Under the pieces are notes generated by a model. It searched no databases. It saw nothing but the letters and a program-made list of their open reading frames with translations, and was not told where the DNA came from. The translations under genes and the position numbers were made by a program. A stretch of DNA of 24,727 nt from VAZQ01 sp040510815 (GTDB taxonomy: Bacteria; Pseudomonadota; Alphaproteobacteria; Rhizobiales; Xanthobacteraceae). The stretch lies in contig JBEVIH010000318.1 of assembly GCA_040510815.1 (NCBI GenBank), positions 1 to 24,727 on the forward strand, given 5' to 3'. Of this stretch, positions 1 through 8,847 are shown piece after piece; position 1 is the stretch's first letter, and each line of letters starts with the position of its first letter.

Positions 1-2
1 GG

Positions 3-311
3 GTGATGCGGGCGAGCCCGCGCGACTTCCTCGACGCCCACAAGGGCACCTTCGACTATCTCGTCGCGAACGAGCCGATGGGGCTGCACGTGCTGGTGCT
101 GCACTGCCAGTTCGGTGGCCGGCCGCTGATGACGGCGGTGATCCAGGAGCTGCTCAAGTATATGGCCAAGTCGCGCGACGTCTGGTTCACCACCCACGCC
201 GAGCTGGCGCGCTGGGCGCTTGCCGCCGACGTCGACGAGCACAGCTATCGCTCACGCTTCTTCGGCGACGCGGGCGCCGCGCCGCGTCCGCGCGCGAAGG
301 CGCGGGGGTGA
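3..311 (+). CDS. Polysaccharide deacetylase family protein, C-terminal fragment
   Basis: This is the last ~102 residues of a gene that begins outside the window; the GTG/ATG near position 3 need not be the true start. The tail contains LHCQFGGRPLM and VWFTTHAELARWA, which resemble the C-terminal part of NodB/PuuE-type polysaccharide deacetylases, where a late motif of the form W-x-x-T-H-x-E-x-A precedes the end. The catalytic NodB motifs would lie upstream and cannot be checked, so the substrate (polysaccharide or purine-type amide) is unknown. The end is Arg/Ala-rich and low in complexity. It converges on the reverse-strand export lipoprotein at 399, with a palindromic repeat pair between them. 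The family call is moderately sure. Confidence 0.55.
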   Translation: MMRASPRDFLDAHKGTFDYLVANEPMGLHVLVLHCQFGGRPLMTAVIQELLKYMAKSRDVWFTTHAELARWALAADVDEHSYRSRFFGDAGAAPRPRAKARG

Positions 312-317
312 GTCCGC

Positions 318-389
318 CGCAGCCCGGATGAGCGAAGCGAAATCCGGGGACTGCCGTCCCGCATTGCGCTTCGCTCCATGCGGGCTACT
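318..389. repeat. Inverted pair of REP-like palindromes (family A)
   Basis: There are two related palindromic units in opposite orientation. Unit 1 has arms CCCGGAT (323-329) and ATCCGGG (342-348) around GAGCGAAGCGA. Unit 2 has arms CCCGCAT (358-364) and ATGCGGG (378-384) around a loop holding CGCTTCGCTC. Read on the opposite strand, unit 2 lines up with unit 1 as AGCCCG-ATG-AGCGAAGCG-AAT-CGGG. The element fills the gap between two convergent genes. This type of sequence is, to my knowledge, widespread between genes in Bradyrhizobium relatives. Confidence 0.75.
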
Positions 390-398
390 CGCTGAAGG

Positions 399-1097
399 CT
401 AGAACCACCGCTCGCCGACGTTGATGGTGTCTCCCGGCCGCACCGGCGCGATCATCGGCACCTTCTGGCGGGCGGTGACGCCGCCGGCCGAGCGGCTGAC
501 CTCGACGTCCCAGCGGTAGGCGCGCGGCGTGAAGCCGCCGGCGAGCGCGACCGCGGTCTCGACCGTCATGTTGGGCACATAAGGGTACTGGCCGGGCGCG
601 ATCACCTCGCCGAGGATGAAGAACGGCCGGTAGATCTCGACCTCGATCGCCACGTGCGGCTCGCGGATGAAGCCCTGGCGCAGCCGGTCGGCGATCACGC
701 GCGCGGCCTGGGTGGTGGTGAGCCCGCGCACCGAGACCGCGCCGATCAGCGGCATGGCGATCTTGCCGGACACGTCGACGATGTAGGTGCTGGTGAGGCC
801 CTCCTGGCCGAACACCACGATCCGCAGCCGGTCGCCGGAATCGAGCGTGTAGGGCTCGAGGCCGCCGGGCGCCGGTCCGGGCAGCACCGCGGCCGGCACC
901 GGCAGCGGCGCCGGCAGCGGCACCGCCACCGGCTCGCGATAGGCGACCGGCCGGCCATAGGCGAGCATGTCGAGATCGGCGGGCGGCGGCGGCGCGTCGG
1001 GCGGAGGCGCGGCGGCGATCGGAAAACCGGGCACGCCGGCGCAGCCGGCGACGGCGGCCGCGATCAGCAACGCAGGAAGGAGGCGGCACAGCCGCAT
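399..1097 (-). CDS. Wza-type polysaccharide export lipoprotein
   Basis: This 232-residue protein of the polysaccharide export (Wza/GumB/ExoF-like) family would form or support the outer-membrane channel for capsule or exopolysaccharide. The N-terminus is a lipoprotein signal with an AVAGC lipobox, so Cys19 would be the lipidated residue. A Pro/Ala-rich linker (about 28-75) follows. The Poly_export domain starts at YTLDSGDRLRIVVFGQEGL, and an SLBB-like domain starts near FFILGEVIAPGQYPY. The protein ends at GDTINVGERWF, the usual end of short members, so it lacks the long C-terminal helix of Wza itself. No copolymerase or glycosyltransferase genes are visible on this side. Upstream lie repeated GTTAAC motifs (1127-1156). 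The ribosome binding site is weak. The family call is confident; the polymer exported is unknown. Confidence 0.88.
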   Translation of the reverse strand: MRLCRLLPALLIAAAVAGCAGVPGFPIAAAPPPDAPPPPADLDMLAYGRPVAYREPVAVPLPAPLPVPAAVLPGPAPGGLEPYTLDSGDRLRIVVFGQEGLTSTYIVDVSGKIAMPLIGAVSVRGLTTTQAARVIADRLRQGFIREPHVAIEVEIYRPFFILGEVIAPGQYPYVPNMTVETAVALAGGFTPRAYRWDVEVSRSAGGVTARQKVPMIAPVRPGDTINVGERWF

Positions 1098-1126
1098 GGC
1101 AGGCGAATCCGGACGCAGACCAAAGG

Positions 1127-1156
1127 GTTAACGGATTAACGCCCGATATGGTTAAC
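1127..1156. promoter_or_regulatory. Clustered GTTAAC/ATTAAC motifs upstream of the export gene
   Basis: Palindromic GTTAAC occurs at 1127-1132 and 1151-1156, with GATTAAC at 1134-1140 between them, about 30-60 bases before the export lipoprotein start. On the reverse strand this reads TTAACC - TTAA - TTAACC. The half-sites resemble CtrA half-sites, but the spacings (4 and 12) are not the classic 7. It could be an operator or an AT-rich promoter; the call is tentative. Confidence 0.3.
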
Positions 1157-1228
1157 AAAGCCTGACCGTGACGCCGCGCCGCGGCACCGCTGGCAAAAAT
1201 TTGGAATTCCGAAGAGCTTCGAGCCCCC

Positions 1229-1759
1229 TCAACTCGCCGTCTTGCGCCGTTCCGAGGGATGCTGGATCGGCGCCGAGATGCGGTCGGCCAGCACGACCGT
1301 GAGCAGCGAGCCCAGGAACAAGAGGTGGATTCCGACCAGCCAGCCGAGCTTGCTGGTGTCGTACTGCTCGAGGTTCATGAACGCCTTGAGCACCTGGATA
1401 GCCGAGATCGCGACGATCGATGTCGCCAGCTTCTGCTTGAGCCCGCCGAAATCGACCTTGGTCATCCAGTCCGGCCGGTCGCGTTCGGCGGCCTCGATCC
1501 GCGATACGAAATTCTCGAAGCCCGAGAAGATCACGATGACGATCAGGTTGCCGGTGAAGGCGAGATCGATCAGGCCCAACACGCCGAGGATCACGTCCGA
1601 TTCGCTCGCGAACGGAACCTTGACGACGAAGGCGGCGAGCTGCACCAGGAAATGGTAGAGCAGCAGCAGCAGGCTGAAGGCGAGCCCGAGATAGAACGGC
1701 GCCAGAATCCAGCGGCTCTGGAAGATCACCGCCTCGATGAACAGCTCGATCTTGCGCAT
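1229..1759 (-). CDS. UPF0114 (YqhA-like) inner-membrane protein
   Basis: This is a 176-residue integral membrane protein of the UPF0114/TIGR00645 family, whose function is unknown. I chose the internal ATG at 1759 because GGAG sits about 8 bases before it; an in-frame start at 1780 would add only MSATERA. The sequence starts MRKIELFIEAVIFQSRWILAPFYLGLAFSL, the typical family opening. There are about four hydrophobic segments: around residues 15-45, 60-80 (DVILGVLGLIDLAFTGNLIVIVIFSG), 105-125 and 140-160. The amphipathic stretch with DRPDWMTKVDFGGLKQKL is also characteristic of the family. It lies downstream of msrA on the same strand, beyond a terminator, so it is probably transcribed on its own. 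The family call is confident; no function can be assigned. Confidence 0.88.
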   Translation of the reverse strand: MRKIELFIEAVIFQSRWILAPFYLGLAFSLLLLLYHFLVQLAAFVVKVPFASESDVILGVLGLIDLAFTGNLIVIVIFSGFENFVSRIEAAERDRPDWMTKVDFGGLKQKLATSIVAISAIQVLKAFMNLEQYDTSKLGWLVGIHLLFLGSLLTVVLADRISAPIQHPSERRKTAS

Positions 1760-1810
1760 GGCGCGCTCCGTGGCCGACACCGCTCATCCATATCCGATTC
1801 CCGGACCTGA

Positions 1811-1844
1811 CAAAAATGCGTGCGGCCCCCGGTGCGGGAGCCGC
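1811..1844 (-). terminator. Rho-independent terminator after msrA
   Basis: On the reverse strand, a stem of GCGGC-x-CCCG against CGGG-x-GCCGC (1822-1844, one mismatch) closes a 3-base loop. It is followed by ACGCATTTTTG (1821 down to 1811). It lies just past the msrA stop and ahead of the UPF0114 gene. Confidence 0.7.
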
Positions 1845-1881
1845 GCGCTGTGTCGGTCGCCCTGTTTGAGATCCGTCACCG

Positions 1882-2556
1882 TCAAGCCGGCGCAGACTGC
1901 GCCAGCTTCTCGCCGGTTCCGATCGGGCAGCTCACGCCGGTGCCGCCGAGCCCGCAATAGCCCATCGGGTTCTTGGCCAGATATTGCTGGTGGTAGTCCT
2001 CGGCGAAGTAGAACTCCGGCGCGTCGATGACCTCGGTGGTGATCGCGTCGAAACGCCGCGCCTTGAGCGCCTGCTGGTACATCGCCTTGGAGGCTTCCGC
2101 GGCTTGCCGCTGCGCCGGCGTGAAGGCGTAGATGCCGGAGCGGTACTGCGTTCCGACGTCGTTGCCCTGGCGCATGCCCTGGGTCGGATCGTGATTCTCC
2201 CAGAACGTCTTGAGCAGCCGCTCGTAGGAGACTTTGCTCGGATCGTAGACCACGAGCACGACCTCGTTGTGGCCGGTGCGGCCGCTGCAGACCTCCTCGT
2301 AGGTCGGATTGGGCGTGTGGCCACCCGCATAGCCGACGGCGGTGGCGTGGATGCCCTCGCCCAGCTCCCAGAACTTGCGCTCGGCGCCCCAGAAGCAGCC
2401 CATGCCGAACATCGCGCGCTCGAAGCCTTGCGGATAGGGCCCCTTGAGCGGCCGGTGAAAGATGAAATGGTCGCGGGCGGTCGGGATCGGCGTCGGACGG
2501 CCGGGCAGCGCCTCGGCGGCGGACGGCATTTCGAGCTTCTTCTTGAAGGCGAACAT
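1882..2556 (-). CDS. msrA: Peptide-methionine (S)-S-oxide reductase MsrA
   Basis: MsrA reduces the S-epimer of methionine sulfoxide in proteins and free methionine, using thioredoxin. The 224-residue product contains the signature GMGCFWGAE with the catalytic Cys, then YAGGHTPNPTYEEVCSGRTGHNEVV, NDVGTQYRSGIY and FYFAEDYHQQYL, all diagnostic of MsrA. The C-terminal YCGLGGTGVSCP carries two Cys in the place of the resolving residues. The start at 2556 (MFAFKKK) is preceded by GGGAG about 9 bases upstream; longer in-frame starts have no such site. The ~45 residues before the domain are typical of rhizobial MsrA and show no signal peptide, so it should be cytoplasmic. A terminator follows. No msrB is nearby. 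Confidence 0.96.
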   Translation of the reverse strand: MFAFKKKLEMPSAAEALPGRPTPIPTARDHFIFHRPLKGPYPQGFERAMFGMGCFWGAERKFWELGEGIHATAVGYAGGHTPNPTYEEVCSGRTGHNEVVLVVYDPSKVSYERLLKTFWENHDPTQGMRQGNDVGTQYRSGIYAFTPAQRQAAEASKAMYQQALKARRFDAITTEVIDAPEFYFAEDYHQQYLAKNPMGYCGLGGTGVSCPIGTGEKLAQSAPA

Positions 2557-2792
2557 GGCGCGATCTCCCAAGGGTTGGCCCCCCGAATATAGTCCCGCAC
2601 GGCGGCTTTGGCACCGTCGGCGCATTCACATCTTGGTCGCTCGACCGCGCGTGAAGGATCGCGGCCGCGCCTGCGGACCGCCAGCAACCCTATTCCGCAG
2701 TTGCAATTCCCCCCTTATGCTTCTCCGGCGCCTGTATATGCGCTCCCGGCACCGATCCCGGCGCCGGACAACGAATGATGGGAGGAAGCTTG

Positions 2793-3302
2793 ATGCGTAA
2801 TCTGGTTGTGACGTCGCTTGCGGTCTGTGCCTCGCTCGCTTTCGGCGCCGCGGCGTGGGCCCAGCAGCCCGCCGCCGCCCCCGCCGGTCCGCCGCAATAC
2901 GGCAGCCCGGGGGTGACGCTCGAACAGGCGAAGAAAGCGGTCGAGGCGGCCGAGGCGGAAGCGAAGAAGAACGGCTGGTTCCTGGCGATCGCCGTGGTGT
3001 CGAGCGGCGGCAACCTCGTCCACTTCAGCAAGATGGACCAGACCCAGTTTGCCTCGATCCAGATCGCGATCCACAAGGCCAAGGCGGCGGCGACTTTCCG
3101 CCGTCCGACCAAGGCGTTCCAGGACGGCTTGACGGCCAATCCGCCGAATCTGGTGCTGTTGACGCTCGACGGCGTCATCGCCTCCGAGGGCGGCATCCCG
3201 CTGACGGCGGGCGGCAAGATCATCGGCGCGATCGGCTGCAGCGGTGCCACCGGTGCGCAGGACGGGCAAGCCTGCAAAGCCGGCGCCGATACGATCAAGT
3301 AG
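2793..3302 (+). CDS. Secreted GlcG/HbpS family (DUF336) heme-binding-like protein
   Basis: This 169-residue protein begins at the ATG at 2793, chosen because GGAGGA (2781-2786) is 6-7 bases upstream; in-frame ATGs at 2775 and 2778 lie before that site. Residues 1-24 form a Sec signal peptide ending AWAQ, followed by a short Ala/Pro linker. The rest is one GlcG/HbpS domain: GVTLEQAKKAVEAAEAEAKK, an AIAVVSSGGNLVHFSKMD strand pair, the helix IAIHKAKAAATFRRPTKAF, and the Gly-rich GGIPLTAGGKIIGAIGCSG. Family members bind heme or small ligands, or are uncharacterised catabolic accessories. The late GCSGATGAQDGQACKAG contains two Cys. It stands alone with its own terminator. The family is confident; the ligand is unknown. 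Confidence 0.85.
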   Translation: MRNLVVTSLAVCASLAFGAAAWAQQPAAAPAGPPQYGSPGVTLEQAKKAVEAAEAEAKKNGWFLAIAVVSSGGNLVHFSKMDQTQFASIQIAIHKAKAAATFRRPTKAFQDGLTANPPNLVLLTLDGVIASEGGIPLTAGGKIIGAIGCSGATGAQDGQACKAGADTIK

Positions 3303-3320
3303 CGCGGCGATCCGCGACAG

Positions 3321-3366
3321 CTCGCAACAGCAATGCGAGGCCGCGGCCGACACGCCGCGGCTTTCT
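3321..3366 (+). terminator. Terminator after the heme-binding protein gene
   Basis: There are two adjacent hairpins: CTCGCA/TGCGAG (3321-3339), then GCCGCGG (3340-3346) with CCGCGGC (3355-3361). The second is followed directly by TTTCTCT. It lies between two convergent genes. Confidence 0.6.
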
Positions 3367-3426
3367 CTGTGACGTTGACGCGTTTTCTGCGGCAAACCGG
3401 TTCCACTTCGCCGGAAACGCTATGTC

Positions 3427-3750
3427 TCAATCGCGCGCGTAGCCGATCAGCGGCTTCCGCTTGCGGCCGAGCAGGATCAGGAGGGCGCCGAGGATGCCGA
3501 GCACGAGCGCCACCGGCTGCTCGAGAACATACGGCTGGATCACGCCCTGCCAGAGCCAGGGCGTGACGTGCCGCTCGATCGCCGGCTGCAGCAGCAGCAG
3601 CGAATTCTGGTGGATGTTCGACCAGATGTAGCCCACGCTGGTGATGTTGAGCGTCTGATCGGCGATCGAACGGGTGCCGTCGTAGACCAGAAAAATGAAG
3701 CCGGCCGCGAGCAACAAGAGTCCGAAGAAGCGGAAGACAAAGCGGATCAT
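3427..3750 (-). CDS. Small two-helix membrane protein, function unknown
   Basis: This 107-residue hypothetical protein has a hydrophobic segment near residues 5-24 (FRFFGLLLLAAGFIFLVYDG) and another near 78-97 (PVALVLGILGALLILLGRK). It ends in the basic tail RKRKPLIGYARD. Between the helices is a soluble stretch (TLNITSVGYIWSNIHQNSLLLLQPAIERHVTPWLW) that would face the periplasm if both termini are cytoplasmic. Similar small proteins occur in Bradyrhizobium-type genomes without an established role. No strong ribosome binding site is seen. It converges on the heme-binding protein gene. The coding call is fairly sure from protein-like composition and membrane topology; no function is claimed. 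Confidence 0.65.
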   Translation of the reverse strand: MIRFVFRFFGLLLLAAGFIFLVYDGTRSIADQTLNITSVGYIWSNIHQNSLLLLQPAIERHVTPWLWQGVIQPYVLEQPVALVLGILGALLILLGRKRKPLIGYARD

Positions 3751-4011
3751 GGCTTGGCCGTCATAGGCTCGTCATGCGCAGGGAAGCAACGTCGCCCCGG
3801 CCATCGATTATACGGCTCGGCGCTCCGGTTCAATTGCGCTGCTGCGGGCAACTTGCGGCTGTGGACGAGTGGTAACGCCGGATTGCATCGACGCAGCCGG
3901 CGGATCGGGGCGGCGCAGCGCCGGCGTCCCTTGAGCGACCGGCAGCCGATCCGCTAGTTTGCCTGCGCCGGGCTTTTCCGCGGTTCGCGGGCGCGTTGGT
4001 AAGGGGTTGAA

Positions 4012-6291
<2,280 letters not shown>

Positions 6292-6296
6292 AAAGA

Positions 6297-6372
6297 GGCG
6301 AATAGCGAATGGCGAGTGGCGAATAGGGAGTGCCGGCAAGGCGCGCTTTCCATTCGTTACTCGCTATTCGCC
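6297..6372. repeat. Heptamer-built palindromic repeat (family B), copy 1
   Basis: The left part (6298-6332) is a run of imperfect 7-base units: GCGAATA, GCGAATG, GCGAGTG, GCGAATA, GGGAGTG. The right part (about 6350-6372), read on the other strand, is GCGAATA, GCGAGTA, ACGAATG. The outer 12 bases of each arm (GGCGAATAGCGA) are perfectly complementary. It fills the space between maeB and the next gene. A second copy is at 14458-14557. Confidence 0.8.
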
Positions 6373-6391
6373 CGCTGAACGAGGAGACAAC

Positions 6392-7285
6392 ATGAGCAGC
6401 AAACTCCAAGGCGTCGTCGCCGCCATCGCCACCGCGGTCGACGACAAGGGCGAGCCCGACAGCGCGCGCTCGACCGCCCTCGCCCGCTTCTTGCTGGCCA
6501 ATGGCTGCGACGGGCTCAATGTGCTCGGGACCACCGGCGAGGCGACCTCGTTCTCGCTCGAGCAGCGCAAGCGGGTGATGACGCACTATCGCGATTCAGG
6601 GCTACCGCTCGATCGGCTGATGGTCGGCACCGGCGCCGCGTCGGTCGCCGACGCCGTCGCCTTGACCCGGCACGCCGCCGAGCTCGGATTCGCCGGCGCG
6701 CTGGTGCTGCCGCCGTTCTATTACAAGGGCGTGCCGGACGACGGCCTCGCCGCCTATGTCGACACGATCGTGAAGGCGACGGCCGCCAAGCCGATCGCGA
6801 TCTACCTCTATCATTTCCCGGCGCAGTCCGGCCTGCCGTGGCACGTCAAGCTGGTCAAACGCCTGCTCGACGCCCATGGCGGGCGGATCGTCGGCTTGAA
6901 GGATTCCTCCGGCGACATGGCCTATGCGCGCGAGGCGGCGGCGATCTCGCCGCAGTTCAAGGTGTTCCCGTCGACCGAGGCGGTGCTGATGGAGGCGCGG
7001 GCCGGTGCGTTCGCCGGCTGCATCTCGGCGACCGCCAACCTCAATGCGGATCTCTGCGCGCGCGCTTGGCGCAGCGGCGACGCGGGCGCGCTCGATGCCG
7101 CCGTGACGATCCGCAAGCTGTTCGACGGCAAGCAGCTTGTCAGCGGCGTCAAGGCGCTGCTCGCGCACATCCACGGCGATGCCGCCTGGGCGCGGGTGGC
7201 GCCGCCGCTGAGCGCCTTCCCGGCGGCCGACCGGGCCTCGGCGGTGGCCGGCTACGACGGCGTGCGCGCCAAGCACGCGGCCTGA
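6392..7285 (+). CDS. DapA-family (dihydrodipicolinate synthase/N-acetylneuraminate lyase) aldolase
   Basis: This is a 297-residue class I aldolase of the DHDPS/NAL superfamily. It has the family signature NVLGTTGEATSFSLEQRKRVM, matching the GTTGE loop, a Tyr-rich segment IAIYLYHFP near residues 136-143, and the Schiff-base lysine in VGLKDSSGD at Lys170. The surroundings of the catalytic Tyr (YLYHFPAQSG and not YNVPSRTG) differ from true lysine-pathway DapA. A sugar-acid or keto-acid lyase/dehydratase role is therefore more likely than diaminopimelate synthesis, though the substrate cannot be told from sequence. GAGGAGA lies 5 bases before the start. It follows maeB on the same strand across a palindromic repeat, so co-transcription is uncertain. 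The family is sure; the reaction is not. Confidence 0.88.
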   Translation: MSSKLQGVVAAIATAVDDKGEPDSARSTALARFLLANGCDGLNVLGTTGEATSFSLEQRKRVMTHYRDSGLPLDRLMVGTGAASVADAVALTRHAAELGFAGALVLPPFYYKGVPDDGLAAYVDTIVKATAAKPIAIYLYHFPAQSGLPWHVKLVKRLLDAHGGRIVGLKDSSGDMAYAREAAAISPQFKVFPSTEAVLMEARAGAFAGCISATANLNADLCARAWRSGDAGALDAAVTIRKLFDGKQLVSGVKALLAHIHGDAAWARVAPPLSAFPAADRASAVAGYDGVRAKHAA

Positions 7286-7314
7286 CGCCGCCCGGGGGCC
7301 GGGGTTCCGGCCGG

Positions 7315-7343
7315 TTGACGCTCCCGGAGCGCCCGACTATAAG
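7315..7343 (+). promoter_or_regulatory. Housekeeping promoter for rpsT
   Basis: TTGACG (7315-7320) and TATAAG (7338-7343) are separated by exactly 17 bases, a near-consensus sigma-70 type promoter for an alphaproteobacterium. The -35 overlaps the end of a GC-rich hairpin (GGCCGG/CCGGCC) behind the aldolase gene. Transcription would begin near 7350, giving a leader of about 113 bases. Confidence 0.75.
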
Positions 7344-7355
7344 CGGCGCCGAGTT

Positions 7356-7415
7356 GGCGGCGAGGCTCTCGCCGCCGCTCGCTTTTTACGATATCGAGCT
7401 TTTTCGATATCGAGC
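7356..7415 (+). promoter_or_regulatory. rpsT leader: hairpin with T-run and direct repeat
   Basis: GGCGGCGAG (7356-7364) pairs perfectly with CTCGCCGCC (7368-7376) across a 3-base loop; a T5 run (7383-7387) follows six bases later. Then CGATATCGAGC occurs twice (7389-7399 and 7405-7415), each copy preceded by a T5 run. The layout could be an attenuator or a ribosomal-protein autoregulatory leader; this is inference. Confidence 0.45.
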
Positions 7416-7462
7416 CGCACCAGACCCGCGGGCCGACGGCGGCCCGCCACACGAGAGCAGGC

Positions 7463-7729
7463 ATGGCCAACACGACGTCCGCCCAGAAGGCCGCGCGCAA
7501 GATCGCGCGCCGCACCGAGGTCAACAAGGCGCGGCGCTCCCAGCTCCGCAGCTCGGTGCGCAAGGTCGAGGAGGCGATCGTCGCCGGCGATCGGGGCAAG
7601 GCGCTGGCGGCGCTGAAGGAAGCCGAGCCAGTGATCATGCGCTCGGCGCAAAAGGGCGTCGTCCACCGCAACGCCGCGAGCCGCAAGGTGTCCCGGCTCT
7701 CCCACCAGATCGCCAAGCTCGGCGCCTAA
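7463..7729 (+). CDS. rpsT: 30S ribosomal protein S20
   Basis: The 88-residue product MANTTSAQKAARKIARRTEVNKARRS... is ribosomal protein S20, which binds 16S rRNA early in small-subunit assembly. It is highly basic and helical. The conserved blocks are the N-terminal Ala/Lys/Arg-rich segment with NKARRSQLRS, the middle KALAALKEAEPVIMRSAQKGVVHRNAASRKVSRLSHQIAKL and a short tail; family length is 85-90. It has a near-consensus promoter and a structured leader upstream, and a strong terminator downstream. The neighbouring dnaA is the usual partner in Hyphomicrobiales, so this marks the replication-origin neighbourhood. Confidence 0.97.
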   Translation: MANTTSAQKAARKIARRTEVNKARRSQLRSSVRKVEEAIVAGDRGKALAALKEAEPVIMRSAQKGVVHRNAASRKVSRLSHQIAKLGA

Positions 7730-7767
7730 CCCCCGCCCTCCCACCCATTCAACGGCGCTTCGGTCGC

Positions 7768-7793
7768 GCCCGGCCCCGCAGGCCGGGCGTTTT
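7768..7793 (+). terminator. rpsT terminator
   Basis: GCCCGGCC (7768-7775) and GGCCGGGC (7781-7788) form a perfect 8-bp stem with a 5-base loop, followed immediately by GTTTT. This is a classic intrinsic terminator 39 bases after the rpsT stop. Confidence 0.85.
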
Positions 7794-8847
7794 GCATGCT
7801 GGACAAAAAAACTCAGGCATGCCGACCGGGACGTATTCCTCAATGCGTTGGTTTTCGGTCCGCTGTTGCGAAAGTGTCACGGACGACCTCTATTATTCTC
7901 GCGCTGCATGCTGAAAGCGCGGTTTTGCACAGGGGTTACCCTGCGTTTCCTCACAGAAATATGACTGCCTGCAGAACAGTTTAATCCCCATGCGTGGGCG
8001 AGGGCTCAGAATTCGAGCAGTTTCGTCTGGCTCGGTGCCGTTGCGCGCCTCATCAAATTGCACCCGCGACTCGGACTCGGAATTACCGTTGCACGTATTG
8101 GAATAAATAAGCGCGCTCAAACCTTTATCGCGATTGGTTGGGCATCCGACGAAGGCGTGGGGCAGCGCATGACGTGGCCGATCACGCGGTGTTTGCGATT
8201 GGAGGCGTTGCCTGAGTGCTCCGCCGTGCTATTTTCAACGGGCCGCGGGGACACTGCGGTTTTCAGTAAATGGTCGTATTCGAGCCTCATCGAAGGTGGG
8301 GAAGGGAGATTCATGCCTGGTTCATCCCCGGCTTCGTCTTCGATGGCCTCAAGGTTCGCTGCGTCCTGACATAACTCTAAGCTTCCTGGCGCCGGCGTTT
8401 TAGTAATCGGCGACGCGAAGCCAACTCACGAATACTTCGAAAAGTCGGAATGTGTGCATGGCCCTCGTGACCGAGCGGCGGCGATGGACAGGGGGGCACT
8501 ATGACGAAAGCTAAGCCAATCCGCGAGCCGATGGCCCGCTTGGTACCGACCCTTTTCGTCATCCCAACGCAAGGACCCGCACCACCTCCAAGCTGCCCGC
8601 CGCTGCGGCGGGCGGGCGAGCCGGCCTGCCGACGCGCAAGCGAAGGCGGTTGACCACGAGTCTCCGGAGGTCCGTGCCCCACCGCTGCCTGCACGCCCTT
8701 CTCACCCTCTCGCAAGCGGCAGCCTTCAAGTTCCCGCCCGGTTTCGTTCCCCCGCGTGCAAGTCACTCCGCCCCGTCGGGCGTCCTGTCAGTACCCGCGT
8801 TTGTGCTGCGTTCCCACCAAGCCTGTCGAAAAAAGAGAACAGCCCAA
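7794..8847. other. 1.05-kb gap between rpsT and dnaA; candidate replication origin
   Basis: No convincing gene is seen here; the open frames are short and lack recognisable protein features. A perfect DnaA-box match to TTWTNCACA lies at 7923-7931 (TTTTGCACA), next to a relatively AT-rich stretch (7885-7990). Two GANTC methylation-type sites lie 6 bases apart (8068-8072, 8074-8078), with single ones near 8309 and 8659. A strong hairpin, GCCCGCC/GGCGGGC, lies at 8595-8613. Upstream of dnaA is a classic oriC position, but only one strong DnaA box was found by eye, so the origin call is tentative. Confidence 0.4.
7923..7931 (+). promoter_or_regulatory. DnaA box candidate
   Basis: TTTTGCACA matches the relaxed DnaA-box consensus TTWTNCACA at every position. 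It lies about 0.9 kb upstream of the dnaA start, in the most AT-rich part of the gap. A weak partner, TTCCTCACA, follows about 20 bases on. Confidence 0.45.

Noticed and set aside
1127..1140. Full CtrA site (TTAA-N7-TTAAC)
   Set aside because: The spacing between the TTAA and TTAAC halves is 4 and not 7, so only a half-site resemblance is claimed.
6297..6372. Heptamer runs considered as a CRISPR or VNTR array
   Set aside because: The units are 7 bases with no spacers and are arranged as inverted arms, so this is a palindromic element and not a CRISPR array.
7866..7896. TTGCGA / TATTAT as a promoter in the oriC candidate
   Set aside because: The 19-base spacing and weak -35 make it no better than chance, and no gene follows.
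8058..8369. 103-codon ORF in the rpsT-dnaA gap
   Set aside because: There is no ribosome site, no recognisable features and uneven composition, and it lies in a likely origin or regulatory region.
8377..8766. 129-codon reverse ORF upstream of dnaA
   Set aside because: The translation is rich in Gly, Arg and Pro, resembling spurious ORFs of GC-rich repeats, with no start context.
8650..8847. N-terminal 66-codon extension of dnaA
   Set aside because: It is not similar to DnaA domain I, which starts at the ATG at 8848; it is probably non-coding leader that happens to stay open.
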